Positions 8,000-16,919 of a DNA stretch of 64,000 nucleotides are shown here, one piece after another (positions within the stretch are counted from its first letter, which is position 1; each line of letters begins with the position of its first letter). The notes beneath the pieces were generated by a model that was not told where the DNA came from, did no database searches, and saw only the letters and a list, made by a program, of their open reading frames with translations. This stretch comes from Verrucomicrobiaceae bacterium. Its GTDB lineage: Bacteria > Verrucomicrobiota > Verrucomicrobiia > Verrucomicrobiales > Verrucomicrobiaceae. Location: the NCBI GenBank assembly GCA_947458455.1, contig CANGYJ010000004.1, forward strand, positions 310,001 through 374,000, written 5' to 3'. The position numbers were made by a program, and so were the translations under genes.

Positions 8000-9846
8000 G
8001 ATTTCGGAGTCTCCAATCGTCTGGCAAAGGCTCGGGCGCACCAGTTGACCACGAGCGAAATGATGAACAGCAGGATGCCCACCATGAAAAGCGCCTGCCA
8101 GTGGCCGGAGCCACGGGAGACTTCGCCGAGTTCCTGAGCGATGATGCCGGTGAGAGTGTGCGCTGGCTGGAAAACGACGCCGAGGCCATCACCGAAGTCC
8201 GGAATGGCGATGCGGTTACCGGCGACGAGCAGCACCACCATGGTCTCGCCGATCACGCGACCGAGGCCGAGCAGAATGCCGGCGAGGATGCCGCTCAAGG
8301 CGGCGGGGACGATGACGCGGAAAACGGTTTGCAGCTTGGTGGCTCCGAGGGCCTCGCTGGCGGCTGCGTAGGACTGCGGGACGCTGTTGAGGGCGTCCTC
8401 AGCCAAACTGAACATGGTGGGCACGGCCATCAAGGCGAGCAGGCAGCCCGCGTTGAACATGTTCAGCCGTTCCTCAATGGGAAAACCCGGCAGCCAGGCG
8501 AGCAGCGGCCAGTGGCTGACGGATTTGATGAGATCTCCCAGGAGGGCGATGCCGATGAAGCCGAGCACGATGGACGGGATGGCCTGGATGAATTCGATCA
8601 CAGGTTTGATGTACTCTTTTTCACGATCACTGGCAAACTGGCTGGTGTACACCGCCGCCGCGATGCTCAGCGGCGTGGCGATGAGAAGCGCAATGACCGA
8701 GATGAGCACGGATCCTGTCAACAACGGCACCACACCGTAAAAATCCTGCCAAGGGCTGTTCGTGATCCAGTGGGGGCCGAAGCAAAACCCCAGCGCGGCA
8801 TGAAACATGGACACGGTGTGCATGCCGTCCCACTCGAGCACCTTTTCACGTATCCCGGCGGTCTGCACAGCTTGCTCAGGCAGCAGTTCCCTCACCTGAG
8901 CGAGCAATTCGGCCGCCTCTTCAGAGCGTGTTTCGGCCGGCAGCGCGGCCTGCGCCTGCTTCAGGCGGCTGCCATAGTCATCGAGCCGCGTCAGCAGGGT
9001 CTCACGGGCATCAAGAATGGGTTTGAGCTGATCCGGGAAATGCACCTCCGGCTGGTCACGCGAGGAGAGGCGCTTCTGCGCGAGTTCCTTGGTATTGCGG
9101 GCGTGTTTGTGAAGCGGGACGAGTGTTTCGTAGAGAGCCGCCGGAGCCTGCTCGCAGGCGGCGACGGCAGCGGAGAGCGGCGCGAACTGCGCACGCGCAG
9201 CGGTGTCCTGCCTAGCAAACTCGGCCTCCAGGGCGGTGAGCATCGGTAGCAGCTCGGTGTTTTCCGGCGTGAGGGTGGCGAGCTCGCGGCGAAACTGCTC
9301 AACCTCACGTGAACTGAGCACAGACGGGATGGGGATCGACATCGCCGCTCTGCTGGTGGCCTGGCGGAGCTGATCACGCGGGTCGGCGAGTGTCTCGGGA
9401 GGCGCGGAAGCGGTGAGCACGACTTCGAGCGCGGCCCGTTCCGGCGCGGACATGGCCTGTACCTTGCCGATAAGCACGACGACAGCATCACGCCTTTGCT
9501 TAGCCTCACCTGTCAAGGTCGCTAGCTCATGGGCGAGCGCGCGGCGCAGCAGGCTGGTGGATTTGTCCTGCATTTCACGCACGGGCTGCTCCAAGAGATC
9601 ACACAGCTCCATGCCAGACTTCCGATAGACATCGAGGCTCGCGCGATAGGTGGAAAGAAAGCCCGCGCCGTCCCGCAGCAGGAAGACCATGATGAGAACC
9701 AGCACGATGATCGCCACGCTGGCCATGGCGGAAAAGAACCGCCGCACCAGCGAGGCCCGCGTGATGCCGAAGAGAGAAAAGCCTTTCTTGCGCAGCAGCA
9801 ACGGGCCGAGTGGCCTGGAGGCGGGTTGCTGACTGACGGGAGACAT
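7996..9846 (-). CDS. pstC: Phosphate ABC transporter permease PstC, enlarged form
   Basis: 616 aa from the ATG at 9846; a GTG at 9921 in the same frame would overlap pstS by 32 bp and is less likely. It is about twice the length of E. coli PstC. After TM1 (near residues 37-60) comes an insertion of about 320 residues, rich in Glu, Ala, Leu and Arg and probably helical or coiled coil on the periplasmic side. The standard permease core begins near GVVPLLTGSVLISVIALLIA and holds PSIVLGFIGIALLG, SEALGATKLQTVFRVIVPAAL and GETMVVLLVAGN. It forms the channel with PstA. Confidence 0.94.
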   Translation of the reverse strand: MSPVSQQPASRPLGPLLLRKKGFSLFGITRASLVRRFFSAMASVAIIVLVLIMVFLLRDGAGFLSTYRASLDVYRKSGMELCDLLEQPVREMQDKSTSLLRRALAHELATLTGEAKQRRDAVVVLIGKVQAMSAPERAALEVVLTASAPPETLADPRDQLRQATSRAAMSIPIPSVLSSREVEQFRRELATLTPENTELLPMLTALEAEFARQDTAARAQFAPLSAAVAACEQAPAALYETLVPLHKHARNTKELAQKRLSSRDQPEVHFPDQLKPILDARETLLTRLDDYGSRLKQAQAALPAETRSEEAAELLAQVRELLPEQAVQTAGIREKVLEWDGMHTVSMFHAALGFCFGPHWITNSPWQDFYGVVPLLTGSVLISVIALLIATPLSIAAAVYTSQFASDREKEYIKPVIEFIQAIPSIVLGFIGIALLGDLIKSVSHWPLLAWLPGFPIEERLNMFNAGCLLALMAVPTMFSLAEDALNSVPQSYAAASEALGATKLQTVFRVIVPAALSGILAGILLGLGRVIGETMVVLLVAGNRIAIPDFGDGLGVVFQPAHTLTGIIAQELGEVSRGSGHWQALFMVGILLFIISLVVNWCARAFARRLETPKS

Positions 9847-9889
9847 GGGCGGAGCGGCAAAAGGGGAAAGAGCGGACGGGAAAGGAGGA

Positions 9890-10711
9890 CTATCGCGCCT
9901 TCGATTTCGGAACAAAGCCACAGCTTGAGACGATCACGTCACCGGCAGGGGTATTGATGTAATCCATGAAAGCTTTGACCATGCCAGATGGCTCGCCGCG
10001 GGTGTAGAGGTAGGTGGGGCGTGAGTAAGCGTAGCTTTTCACCATCGCGGGCACGGGCAGCACGCCATCGATGGAAACGATGCGCACCCCCTTCGCATCC
10101 GCATAGGCATAGCCGACGTAACCGACACCGTTGACGTTCGCTCCCACCTCGGCGGCGATCTGTTCATTGCCGGCCATTTTCTGCGTGCGGGTGCCGTATT
10201 CCAGATCTCCAAGAGCCAGTGACATGAAGTCTTTGTAGGCACCCGAGGAAGTGTTGCGCGTGTAGGCGGAAACCCGGCCCGGTTTGCCTTCCAGCTCCGA
10301 CCAGTCACGGATTTCTCCGGTGAAGATCTGCCGGACCTGCTGACGAGTGAGATTGGTGACCGGGTTATCCTCGTTGACCACGATGACGATCAGGTCCCAC
10401 GCGATTTCCATTTCGCGCAGGACGATGCCCTTCGACTCGCAGAACCGTGTTTCCTCCGCCTTGATACGCCTGCTGGACATGCCGATATCGGCCGTGTCGG
10501 ACGCGAGATTGGTGAACGCCGTCGAGGAACCCTCCGCCGCGATGTCAAAGCTAAGCTGGCGGCCGTGGCTCAGCTTAAACTGCTCCGCGAGCTGCGGCAC
10601 CAGCTTGGCACCCAAGGTATCTGATCCCCGAATGCGGAGCGTCTGCTGCGCTTGTATTCCCGAAACCAAGCAGGCCCAGGCGGCAACAGCGAGCAGGAGG
10701 GAAGTTTTCAT
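9890..10711 (-). CDS. pstS: Phosphate-binding protein PstS
   Basis: 273 aa periplasmic receptor that delivers phosphate to PstCA. Signal peptide residues 1-21 (ends GIQAQ) and no lipobox, so it is soluble. The mature N-terminus LRIRGSDTLGAKLVPQLAEQF and the phosphate-contact segments EGSSTAFTNL, DIGMSSRRI and NTSSGAYKDF are those of the PstS/SphX type, as is GYVGYAYA. It is the first gene of the operon pstS-pstC-pstA-pstB-pstB. No phoU, phoB or phoR is nearby, and I could not recognise a Pho box in the leader. Confidence 0.95.
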   Translation of the reverse strand: MKTSLLLAVAAWACLVSGIQAQQTLRIRGSDTLGAKLVPQLAEQFKLSHGRQLSFDIAAEGSSTAFTNLASDTADIGMSSRRIKAEETRFCESKGIVLREMEIAWDLIVIVVNEDNPVTNLTRQQVRQIFTGEIRDWSELEGKPGRVSAYTRNTSSGAYKDFMSLALGDLEYGTRTQKMAGNEQIAAEVGANVNGVGYVGYAYADAKGVRIVSIDGVLPVPAMVKSYAYSRPTYLYTRGEPSGMVKAFMDYINTPAGDVIVSSCGFVPKSKAR

Positions 10712-10736
10712 AGATCATGCAGACAACGCTCCCGCC

Positions 10737-10755
10737 CGGCTCTAAAAAAGAGCCG
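10737..10755 (-). promoter_or_regulatory. Hairpin in the pstS leader
   Basis: Perfect 7-bp inverted repeat CGGCTCT/AGAGCCG with a 5-base loop, 26 bases before the pstS start. On the minus strand the loop is TTTTT and no T run follows, so it is not a clear terminator. It could be a leader stem-loop or a regulator site. The remaining divergent region up to terC (10756-10907) shows nothing I can name. Confidence 0.35.
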
Positions 10756-10907
10756 TAAACTGGGGGCATTCTCAGTAATTGCGCACCTGCCTATGGATGC
10801 CCCGTTGGTATCGTGACGTTTTCGCCACAATTGATCCGGGAGAAGCCGCTGGCCGAAGCAGGGGCGAGGCCTGAAACCGCTGGAAAGCCCCGCGCTGGGC
10901 GGCATAG

Positions 10908-11765
10908 ATGGCCGCTCTCATGATCCCCGATCTCCTCGCCGCCACAGACCTCTGGCTAAACTTCAAAGAAGCCCTTCCCGTCATCCTTTCCCTCATCGTC
11001 ATTGAGGGGCTACTCTCGGTGGATAACGCACTCGCCATCGCCGCGATGGCCAGGCACCTCGATGAGAAGAAGCGGCAGGTGGCGATGAACATCGGCTACA
11101 TCGGCGCTTACGGCTTCCGCGTGGTGGCGTTGCTGGTGGCGAGCTGGATCATCGAGAACCACTGGATCATGCTGCTCGGTGCTCTCTACCTCGTGTGGCT
11201 GATGTGCGCTCATTTCGTGGGGCAAAAAGGGCAGGAGGAGAACGAGGGCGAGGCCGTGAACGTGCATCACCGCACCTTCGGAGCCACCATCGTGATGATT
11301 TCGCTCATGGATTTGAGCCTCAGTGTGGACAACGTCGTCGCCGCCATTGCTTTGAGCCCGAAGGACCTGTGGCCAGTGTATGTGGGTGTCACCATTGGCA
11401 TCATCGCCCTGCGCCTCATCGCCGGTGTGGCGGTGAAGATGATCGAAAAGTATCCCGTGCTGGAGCACACGGCTTTCATCCTCGTGGGTTATGTGGGCTT
11501 GCTGCTTTTGACGGAGCTTCAGTTTGAGCACTGGTTCCACCAGTTCTCGCCCACGGAGCTGAAGATCGGCAAATTTGCCGGCATCCTTGTTTTGACCGCT
11601 CTGACGATCGCTTGGTCGCGACTGGAGTGGCTACAAAAGCTGCTCAAACCCTTCCTGCAGCTCGTTTTGATCCCGATGAACCTCATCGCCTCCCTCATCG
11701 GCGCGGTAATCGTGGTCATCACAGCGCCCTTCAAGCTCATCTGGAGCCGCCTGCGCCCGCAGTGA
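10908..11765 (+). CDS. TerC family integral membrane protein
   Basis: 285 aa with about seven membrane segments. The two family signatures are present: EGLLSVDNALAIAAMA near residue 33 and LMDLSLSVDNVVAAIALS near residue 132, each with the Asp-Asn pair thought to bind metal. TerC-type proteins are linked to manganese export or metal loading of secreted proteins and to tellurite resistance; which applies here is unknown. A second ATG at 10920 is also possible. The gene diverges from pstS, with 196 bp between them. Confidence 0.9.
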   Translation: MAALMIPDLLAATDLWLNFKEALPVILSLIVIEGLLSVDNALAIAAMARHLDEKKRQVAMNIGYIGAYGFRVVALLVASWIIENHWIMLLGALYLVWLMCAHFVGQKGQEENEGEAVNVHHRTFGATIVMISLMDLSLSVDNVVAAIALSPKDLWPVYVGVTIGIIALRLIAGVAVKMIEKYPVLEHTAFILVGYVGLLLLTELQFEHWFHQFSPTELKIGKFAGILVLTALTIAWSRLEWLQKLLKPFLQLVLIPMNLIASLIGAVIVVITAPFKLIWSRLRPQ

Positions 11766-11821
11766 TATTTTTTGCGGCTTTCGTGGGCATTCGCAGGTAT
11801 AACCAGCGCATTATTTGACGC

Positions 11822-14800
11822 GTGAAGCCTGATCCCTCCCAATCCGCCCCGCCTGCCGCCACGCTTGATGAGCTCGGCAGCATGGCCACCATCGTGACGC
11901 ACACCACGCCGAAGGGCGGCCCGGTGACTCTCCCCTCCCAGGCGGCCACCATCGAGACCTCGCCGGACATGCCCACCATCGCGGTGGCCAATCCGAGCCG
12001 TCAGCTCCCCGCCGCCACGATGCATTCCTCCAGCTCGATGGCCTCCATGGGAGGCAAATCGAGGGCGCAAATGGCCATGGAATCCGTCTCCGGCCAGGAC
12101 GGCTGGATCGGCGACCGCTTTCGCCTCCTCGATAAGCTGGGCGAGGGAGGTTTCGGTGTCGTTTACCGTGCGGAGCAGGTGAAGCCCATCCAGCGCCTCG
12201 TGGCGATCAAGATCCTCAAAGGCGGCATGGATAGCGCCGTCGTCTTTGGTCGCTTCGCCGCCGAGCGGCAGACGCTGGCACTCATGGAGCATGAGAACAT
12301 CGCCCGCGTCTTCGATGCCGGGGAGACCGACAACGGCATGCCGTACTTCGTCATGGAACTGGTCAAAGGCCGCTCCATCACCAGCTACTGCAATCAGAAC
12401 GAGCTCGACCTGCGCCACCGGCTGGAGCTTTTCATCCCCGTCTGTCAGGCGGTGCATTACGCGCATCAAAAGAGCATCATCCACCGCGATCTAAAGCCCG
12501 CGAACATCCTCATCACCGATGAAGGCGATCGCATCACGCCAAAGGTCATCGATTTCGGCATCGCCAAGGTCGTCGAAGGCCGTGACATCTCCCAGGCGGA
12601 TTTCACCGGCGTGGACCAGCTCGTCGGTACGCCCGGTTACATCTCCCCGGAGCAAATCGAGCACGGCAGCAGCCATGTGGATACCCGCAGTGATGTGTAC
12701 GCGCTCGGCGGCATCCTTTTCGAACTGCTCACCGGCAAGGCTCTCATCAGTCCAGCGGACATCGCCTCCAAGCCGATCCACATTTTGCTCCGTGAACTGG
12801 CTGAGCGGGATGCTCCCAAAGCCTCCACCCATGTTCCGGAACTCGCTGGCGATCTCGATTGGATCGTGATGAAGGCCCTCGAGCGTGATCCTGAACGCCG
12901 CTACGGCAGCGCGGACGATCTCGCGGAGGACATCTCACGCTTTCTCACCTATCAGCCAATCTCCGCCCGCCCGCCGAGCCGCTCGTATCTCATCGGCCGC
13001 TTCATCCGTCGTCACCGCATCGGGGTGGCCGCCAGTGCCGCCATCGCCACCGCCGTGCTGGCGGGCGGCATCACCAGCACCGCGCTCTACTTGGAATCGG
13101 AAAAGAACCGCACCCGTGCCGAGAAGGCCGGTGATGACCTCCGCACCTCCTACAGCCAGAGCGATGAGCAGATGGCGCGGCAGTTCACCGAACGCGGCCA
13201 GTTCGCCGAGTCCGTGGCATACCTGACCCGCTCCCTGCGCACCGATCCACGGAACAGCCTCTCCTCCACCAATCTGCTCTCCCTGCTCTCCAATGTGCAT
13301 CTCATGCATCCCGTGACGCATAAGCTGCCGCTGCCGGAAGGGGCGCAGGAGGCACGCATGACCGCCTTTAGCCGCCAGACCGGCGTGGCGCTAGCCGTGA
13401 GCATGGTCATGTCCGAGCGACTCCAGGCACCGATGCAAAATGTGCGCCTGCCTGTTCACGAGGTCATCAGCACCTGGGACATCAAAAAGGGCGCCTCATC
13501 CCGCGTCGATCATCCGCAGCCGGATGACGTGCAGGTGACCTGCCTCGAAATCACCCGCGATGGCAAACAAGCCGTCATCACCAAAACGGATGGCGCCGTC
13601 GAGCTGTGGTCCTTGGCCGATGGCAAGCGCCGCCTGCTCCAGCCCAAGCTGCCAAGCCTCGCCCTCTCCATGGCACTCTCCGCCGATGGTTCCACCCTCG
13701 CCGTCGGCAGTGAGACCGTCGTCGAAAAGGGCGGCCTCGGCGTCTGCCAAGTCTGGGACCTCCGCGAGCCGCAAAAACCCGCCCGCGAATTCACCCATCC
13801 GAAGGCTATCACTGCACTCGACATCGATTCAGCCGGTGAAGTCATCGTCGCCGCCAGCAATGAAGGCATCGCACAGACCTGGGATCTCACCCGAATGGTC
13901 ACCATCGGTGCCCCCATCGAAATCGACGAGAGTGACAAAGGCCTCTCCTGCGTCTCCCTGCATCGCGGGAAGCAGATCGTGGCCGCCGGCACCAACAGCG
14001 GCACCGTTTACGTCGGCAACTACACCACCAACGAACTCGCCACCGCCCCGCTCACCCATCCTGGAGCCGCGCTCAACGTGCGCATCGCCGCCGATGGAAA
14101 ATCCCTGCACGTCGGCGATGCCGCAGGCTTCATGCACGCGTGGAATCTCGGCAGTTCCCAGCCCATTCACCCCGCCGTCAAACACGATGGCGAAATCGCC
14201 ACCGCCAAGCTGGCGGATGCCTCCGGCCTCGTCGTCAGCGTCTCCAAGCATGGCGAAGTGCAGGTGTGGAACTCCCGCACCGGCCAGCGCATCTCCCAGC
14301 GCCTCCAGCACAGCGTCTCCGATGCCTGCATCACCGATGATGACACCATGCTCATGCTCGCCCCGCGCATGGAGTCCTTCGTTCAGGTCTGGAACATCCA
14401 CGAAGCGATGAGCAGCCGCACCTTCGTCGATGCGCCGGAGAAGCCGCTCATACCGAAGCCGGAGCCGCCAGAAAATGCGCCGCCCTTTGTGCGCAGCTCC
14501 GTGGCCGCCGCCTGGAACCGATCGCAGACCCACATCATCGCCGCCGATGTGGACGGTCATGTCAGCGTCTTTTCCGGCGAGAAGTGGGACCCTTTTGGAA
14601 AGCCCTTCCGCCATGCACCCGCCGTGGGTGCCGTGGCGCTGACCAAAGATGGCAAGACGGCCATCACCTCAGGTCGCGATCAGGTCGTGCGGGTGTGGAA
14701 TGTCGAGACCGGCGAGGCGCTCGCCGCCCTGCCGCATGATTCCTTTGTCGAGGTGCTCGCCCTCGCTCCCGACGACGAGACGCTCGCCACCTTCACCGAA

Positions 14801-15253
14801 AAGGGAGACATGCGAGTGTGGCGCTTCCGCACCGGCGAAGGTCTCACGCCCGCCATCCGCCATGGCACCGGCTTCGTGCAGGCCCGCGTGAGTGACGATG
14901 GGAAAGAAGTGCTCTTCCGCCTCGAAAAGCTCGGCTGGTTTACCATGCCCATGCCCGTGCAGGACGCCGTGCTACCCGAATGGTTCCTCCGCTATGCCGA
15001 AACCCTGGCTGGAAATCGCCTAACCACCACCGGCCGCCTCGAAGAACTCGAGCTCACCGAGTACGAAAAAGCTCTCGCCGAGGCGGATCAAGCCGCGAAA
15101 GGCCAGGACGCCGCCTCACGCCTCCTCCGCTGGCTCACCGCCGATCCCACCCAACGCCCGCTCAATCCGCAAGCCGACCAGCCCTTGCCCGACTACCTCA
15201 AAAAACTCGAAGCCATCCCCGCCGCCGCCGAGGAGCTGAAACGCTTTCAGTAG
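11822..15253 (+). CDS. Hanks-type serine/threonine kinase with WD40 propeller domain
   Basis: 1143 aa, GTG start. A Ser/Thr/Pro-rich N-terminal tail (1-95) is followed by a complete kinase domain (about 98-375): glycine loop LGEGGFGVVYRAE, Lys130 in VAIK, HRDLKPAN with Asp223, DFG with Asp244 and the GTPGYISPEQ activation segment. One transmembrane helix lies at about 399-421. The rest (about 450-1080) carries WD40-like blades, e.g. VQVWNSRTGQRI, VRVWNVETGEAL and MRVWRFRTGEGL, on the extracytoplasmic side if the kinase is cytoplasmic. It probably senses an envelope ligand through the propeller and phosphorylates cytoplasmic targets. 56 bp separate it from terC. Confidence 0.9.
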   Translation: MKPDPSQSAPPAATLDELGSMATIVTHTTPKGGPVTLPSQAATIETSPDMPTIAVANPSRQLPAATMHSSSSMASMGGKSRAQMAMESVSGQDGWIGDRFRLLDKLGEGGFGVVYRAEQVKPIQRLVAIKILKGGMDSAVVFGRFAAERQTLALMEHENIARVFDAGETDNGMPYFVMELVKGRSITSYCNQNELDLRHRLELFIPVCQAVHYAHQKSIIHRDLKPANILITDEGDRITPKVIDFGIAKVVEGRDISQADFTGVDQLVGTPGYISPEQIEHGSSHVDTRSDVYALGGILFELLTGKALISPADIASKPIHILLRELAERDAPKASTHVPELAGDLDWIVMKALERDPERRYGSADDLAEDISRFLTYQPISARPPSRSYLIGRFIRRHRIGVAASAAIATAVLAGGITSTALYLESEKNRTRAEKAGDDLRTSYSQSDEQMARQFTERGQFAESVAYLTRSLRTDPRNSLSSTNLLSLLSNVHLMHPVTHKLPLPEGAQEARMTAFSRQTGVALAVSMVMSERLQAPMQNVRLPVHEVISTWDIKKGASSRVDHPQPDDVQVTCLEITRDGKQAVITKTDGAVELWSLADGKRRLLQPKLPSLALSMALSADGSTLAVGSETVVEKGGLGVCQVWDLREPQKPAREFTHPKAITALDIDSAGEVIVAASNEGIAQTWDLTRMVTIGAPIEIDESDKGLSCVSLHRGKQIVAAGTNSGTVYVGNYTTNELATAPLTHPGAALNVRIAADGKSLHVGDAAGFMHAWNLGSSQPIHPAVKHDGEIATAKLADASGLVVSVSKHGEVQVWNSRTGQRISQRLQHSVSDACITDDDTMLMLAPRMESFVQVWNIHEAMSSRTFVDAPEKPLIPKPEPPENAPPFVRSSVAAAWNRSQTHIIAADVDGHVSVFSGEKWDPFGKPFRHAPAVGAVALTKDGKTAITSGRDQVVRVWNVETGEALAALPHDSFVEVLALAPDDETLATFTEKGDMRVWRFRTGEGLTPAIRHGTGFVQARVSDDGKEVLFRLEKLGWFTMPMPVQDAVLPEWFLRYAETLAGNRLTTTGRLEELELTEYEKALAEADQAAKGQDAASRLLRWLTADPTQRPLNPQADQPLPDYLKKLEAIPAAAEELKRFQ

Positions 15254-15308
15254 TCTTCCGCATTCACTCTTGCCAAAAACCCGCCATCCATCGCATAACC
15301 ACGCCCGC

Positions 15309-15791
15309 ATGAAAAAGCTCCTCGTCCTTTCCTTCCTCCTCGCGTCCCTCGCCAGCAGCTTCGCCGAGCTCACCGCCTCTCACACCGGCGCCGTCGAAAA
15401 ACTCCTCATCGTCATGGAGACGGAAAAAGTGCTCGCCAAATCCCTCGCCAGCGGACTTCAAGCCGGACTCGGCGTGAACGAAGACCAGATCAAGGCGCTG
15501 CCCAAAGAACAGCAGGACAAATTCAAAGGCGCCATGGAGAAGGTCATGACCGCCGTCATGGCCGAGATGAGCTGGGAAAAGCTCAAGCCCGGCCTCATCG
15601 AGGCTTACGGCAAAAACTTCAGCGAGAAAGAAGCCCTCGAAGTCACCGCCATGATGGAATCGCCTGCGGGTAAGCTTTACGTCTCGAAACAAGCCGCCAT
15701 GGCCGGAGACGTCGCCAAGATCACCCAGGAGCGCATGAAGGAGCTCACGCCAAAAATCATGCAGATCATGCAGTCTGAAATGCAGAAGTAG
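15309..15791 (+). CDS. DUF2059 family exported protein
   Basis: 160 aa. Signal peptide at residues 1-19 (MKKLLVLSFLLASLASSFA), which decides the start at 15309 over the longer frame from 15270. The rest is helical and contains the DUF2059 pattern: a YGKNFSEKEALEVTAMMESPAGKLYVSKQ segment in which a short helix-turn is followed by MESPAGK. Family members are small periplasmic proteins of unknown role. It follows the kinase by 55 bp and precedes a secreted propeller by 33 bp, so the three may share a transcript. Confidence 0.8.
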   Translation: MKKLLVLSFLLASLASSFAELTASHTGAVEKLLIVMETEKVLAKSLASGLQAGLGVNEDQIKALPKEQQDKFKGAMEKVMTAVMAEMSWEKLKPGLIEAYGKNFSEKEALEVTAMMESPAGKLYVSKQAAMAGDVAKITQERMKELTPKIMQIMQSEMQK

Positions 15792-15824
15792 CATGCCGCC
15801 GATCACGGCATATCCTCCCGCACC

Positions 15825-16832
15825 ATGACCGCACGCCTCCTTCCCGCCGCGCTCTCCTTCTTGCTCCTCGCAGCCTTGCCCGCCACCGCGCAGCAAGCTG
15901 AGGTCGTCTCCACGCAAAAGATCTGGGATAAGTCCGCCCACCAGGGTTTCACGGACCTCGTCCGCTTCCAGAACCTCTTCTACTGCAGCTTCCGCGAGGG
16001 CGAGAGCGCCACCAAAGGCCCCGGCACCATCCGCCTCATGATCTCCGCCAGCGGTGATACTTGGGTGGACCACATCACGCTCAACGAAAGCGGCGTGGAC
16101 CTGCGTGATCCCAAATTGGTCGTCACGCCTGACAACAAACGCCTTTATCTGATCTGCGCTGGCATGGGTGCCGATGGCGGAAGGCAGTCCCGCTACTGCA
16201 CCAGCCTCGATGGCAAGGTGTGGACGCCCTTCCAAAAGCTCCTCGCCAAAGGGGACACCCTCTGGCGTGTGACCATCAACCCGGCGGACAACCGCTTCTA
16301 CGGTGTCAGCTACAACATCCATCCGAACTCCGGCGGTCCTGCGCCCGAAAAAGAATACTCGCTCAAAGGCTACGCCAGCACCGATGGCTCCGTGTGGCAG
16401 CTCGCCTCCATCCTGAACGTTCCCGGCCAGCCCACCGAGACCACCCTGCGCTTCCTCAAAGACGGTAGCGCCATGGCACTCGTGAATCGCGAAGGTGGAA
16501 ACCGCCTCGGTGCCCTCGGCATGTCCAAAGCACCCTACCGCGACTGGACATGGACACCGCTCAAGCAACCCATCGGCGGCCCAAACTTCATCGAACTGCC
16601 TGATGGCCGCCTCATCGCCGGCTCGCGTGGCTTTGGAGCCACCCCCGGCCCTCACATGGTGCTCTACAAAATGACCCCCGCAGGCATCGATCCACTCATC
16701 GAGCTGCCCAGCAGCGGTGATTGCAGTCATCCCGGCCTTTGGTGGCATGACGGCATGCTCCACGTCATCTACTACTCCAGTCACGAGGACGCCAAAGCCG
16801 CCATCTACCACGCCAAAGTGCGCTTGAAATGA
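15825..16832 (+). CDS. Secreted sialidase-fold beta-propeller protein
   Basis: 335 aa with a signal peptide (1-23, ends ATAQQ). Repeated Asp-box-like motifs (SASGDTW, SLDGKVW, STDGSVW) and the opening GFTDLVRFQNLFYCSFREGE point to the six-bladed BNR/sialidase fold. The arginine triad and the RIP motif of true GH33 sialidases are not evident, so another glycan or a lyase-like activity, or simple binding, is possible. It lies 33 bp after the DUF2059 gene. Confidence 0.75.
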   Translation: MTARLLPAALSFLLLAALPATAQQAEVVSTQKIWDKSAHQGFTDLVRFQNLFYCSFREGESATKGPGTIRLMISASGDTWVDHITLNESGVDLRDPKLVVTPDNKRLYLICAGMGADGGRQSRYCTSLDGKVWTPFQKLLAKGDTLWRVTINPADNRFYGVSYNIHPNSGGPAPEKEYSLKGYASTDGSVWQLASILNVPGQPTETTLRFLKDGSAMALVNREGGNRLGALGMSKAPYRDWTWTPLKQPIGGPNFIELPDGRLIAGSRGFGATPGPHMVLYKMTPAGIDPLIELPSSGDCSHPGLWWHDGMLHVIYYSSHEDAKAAIYHAKVRLK

Positions 16833-16919
16833 GATGGCACGCCATGTGCGAAGCCTTGTGTTTTACGTCTTGACCAACGCCGCTGCGCTCGTGCATCCTC
16901 GCCGCCGCTTCCTCCCTGG

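Noticed and set aside
9847-9921. GTG start for pstC giving 641 aa
   Set aside because: It would overlap pstS by 32 bp and adds no conserved sequence; the ATG at 9846 is simpler.
10712-10907. Pho box upstream of pstS
   Set aside because: I looked for CTGTCAT-type direct repeats and saw none convincing.
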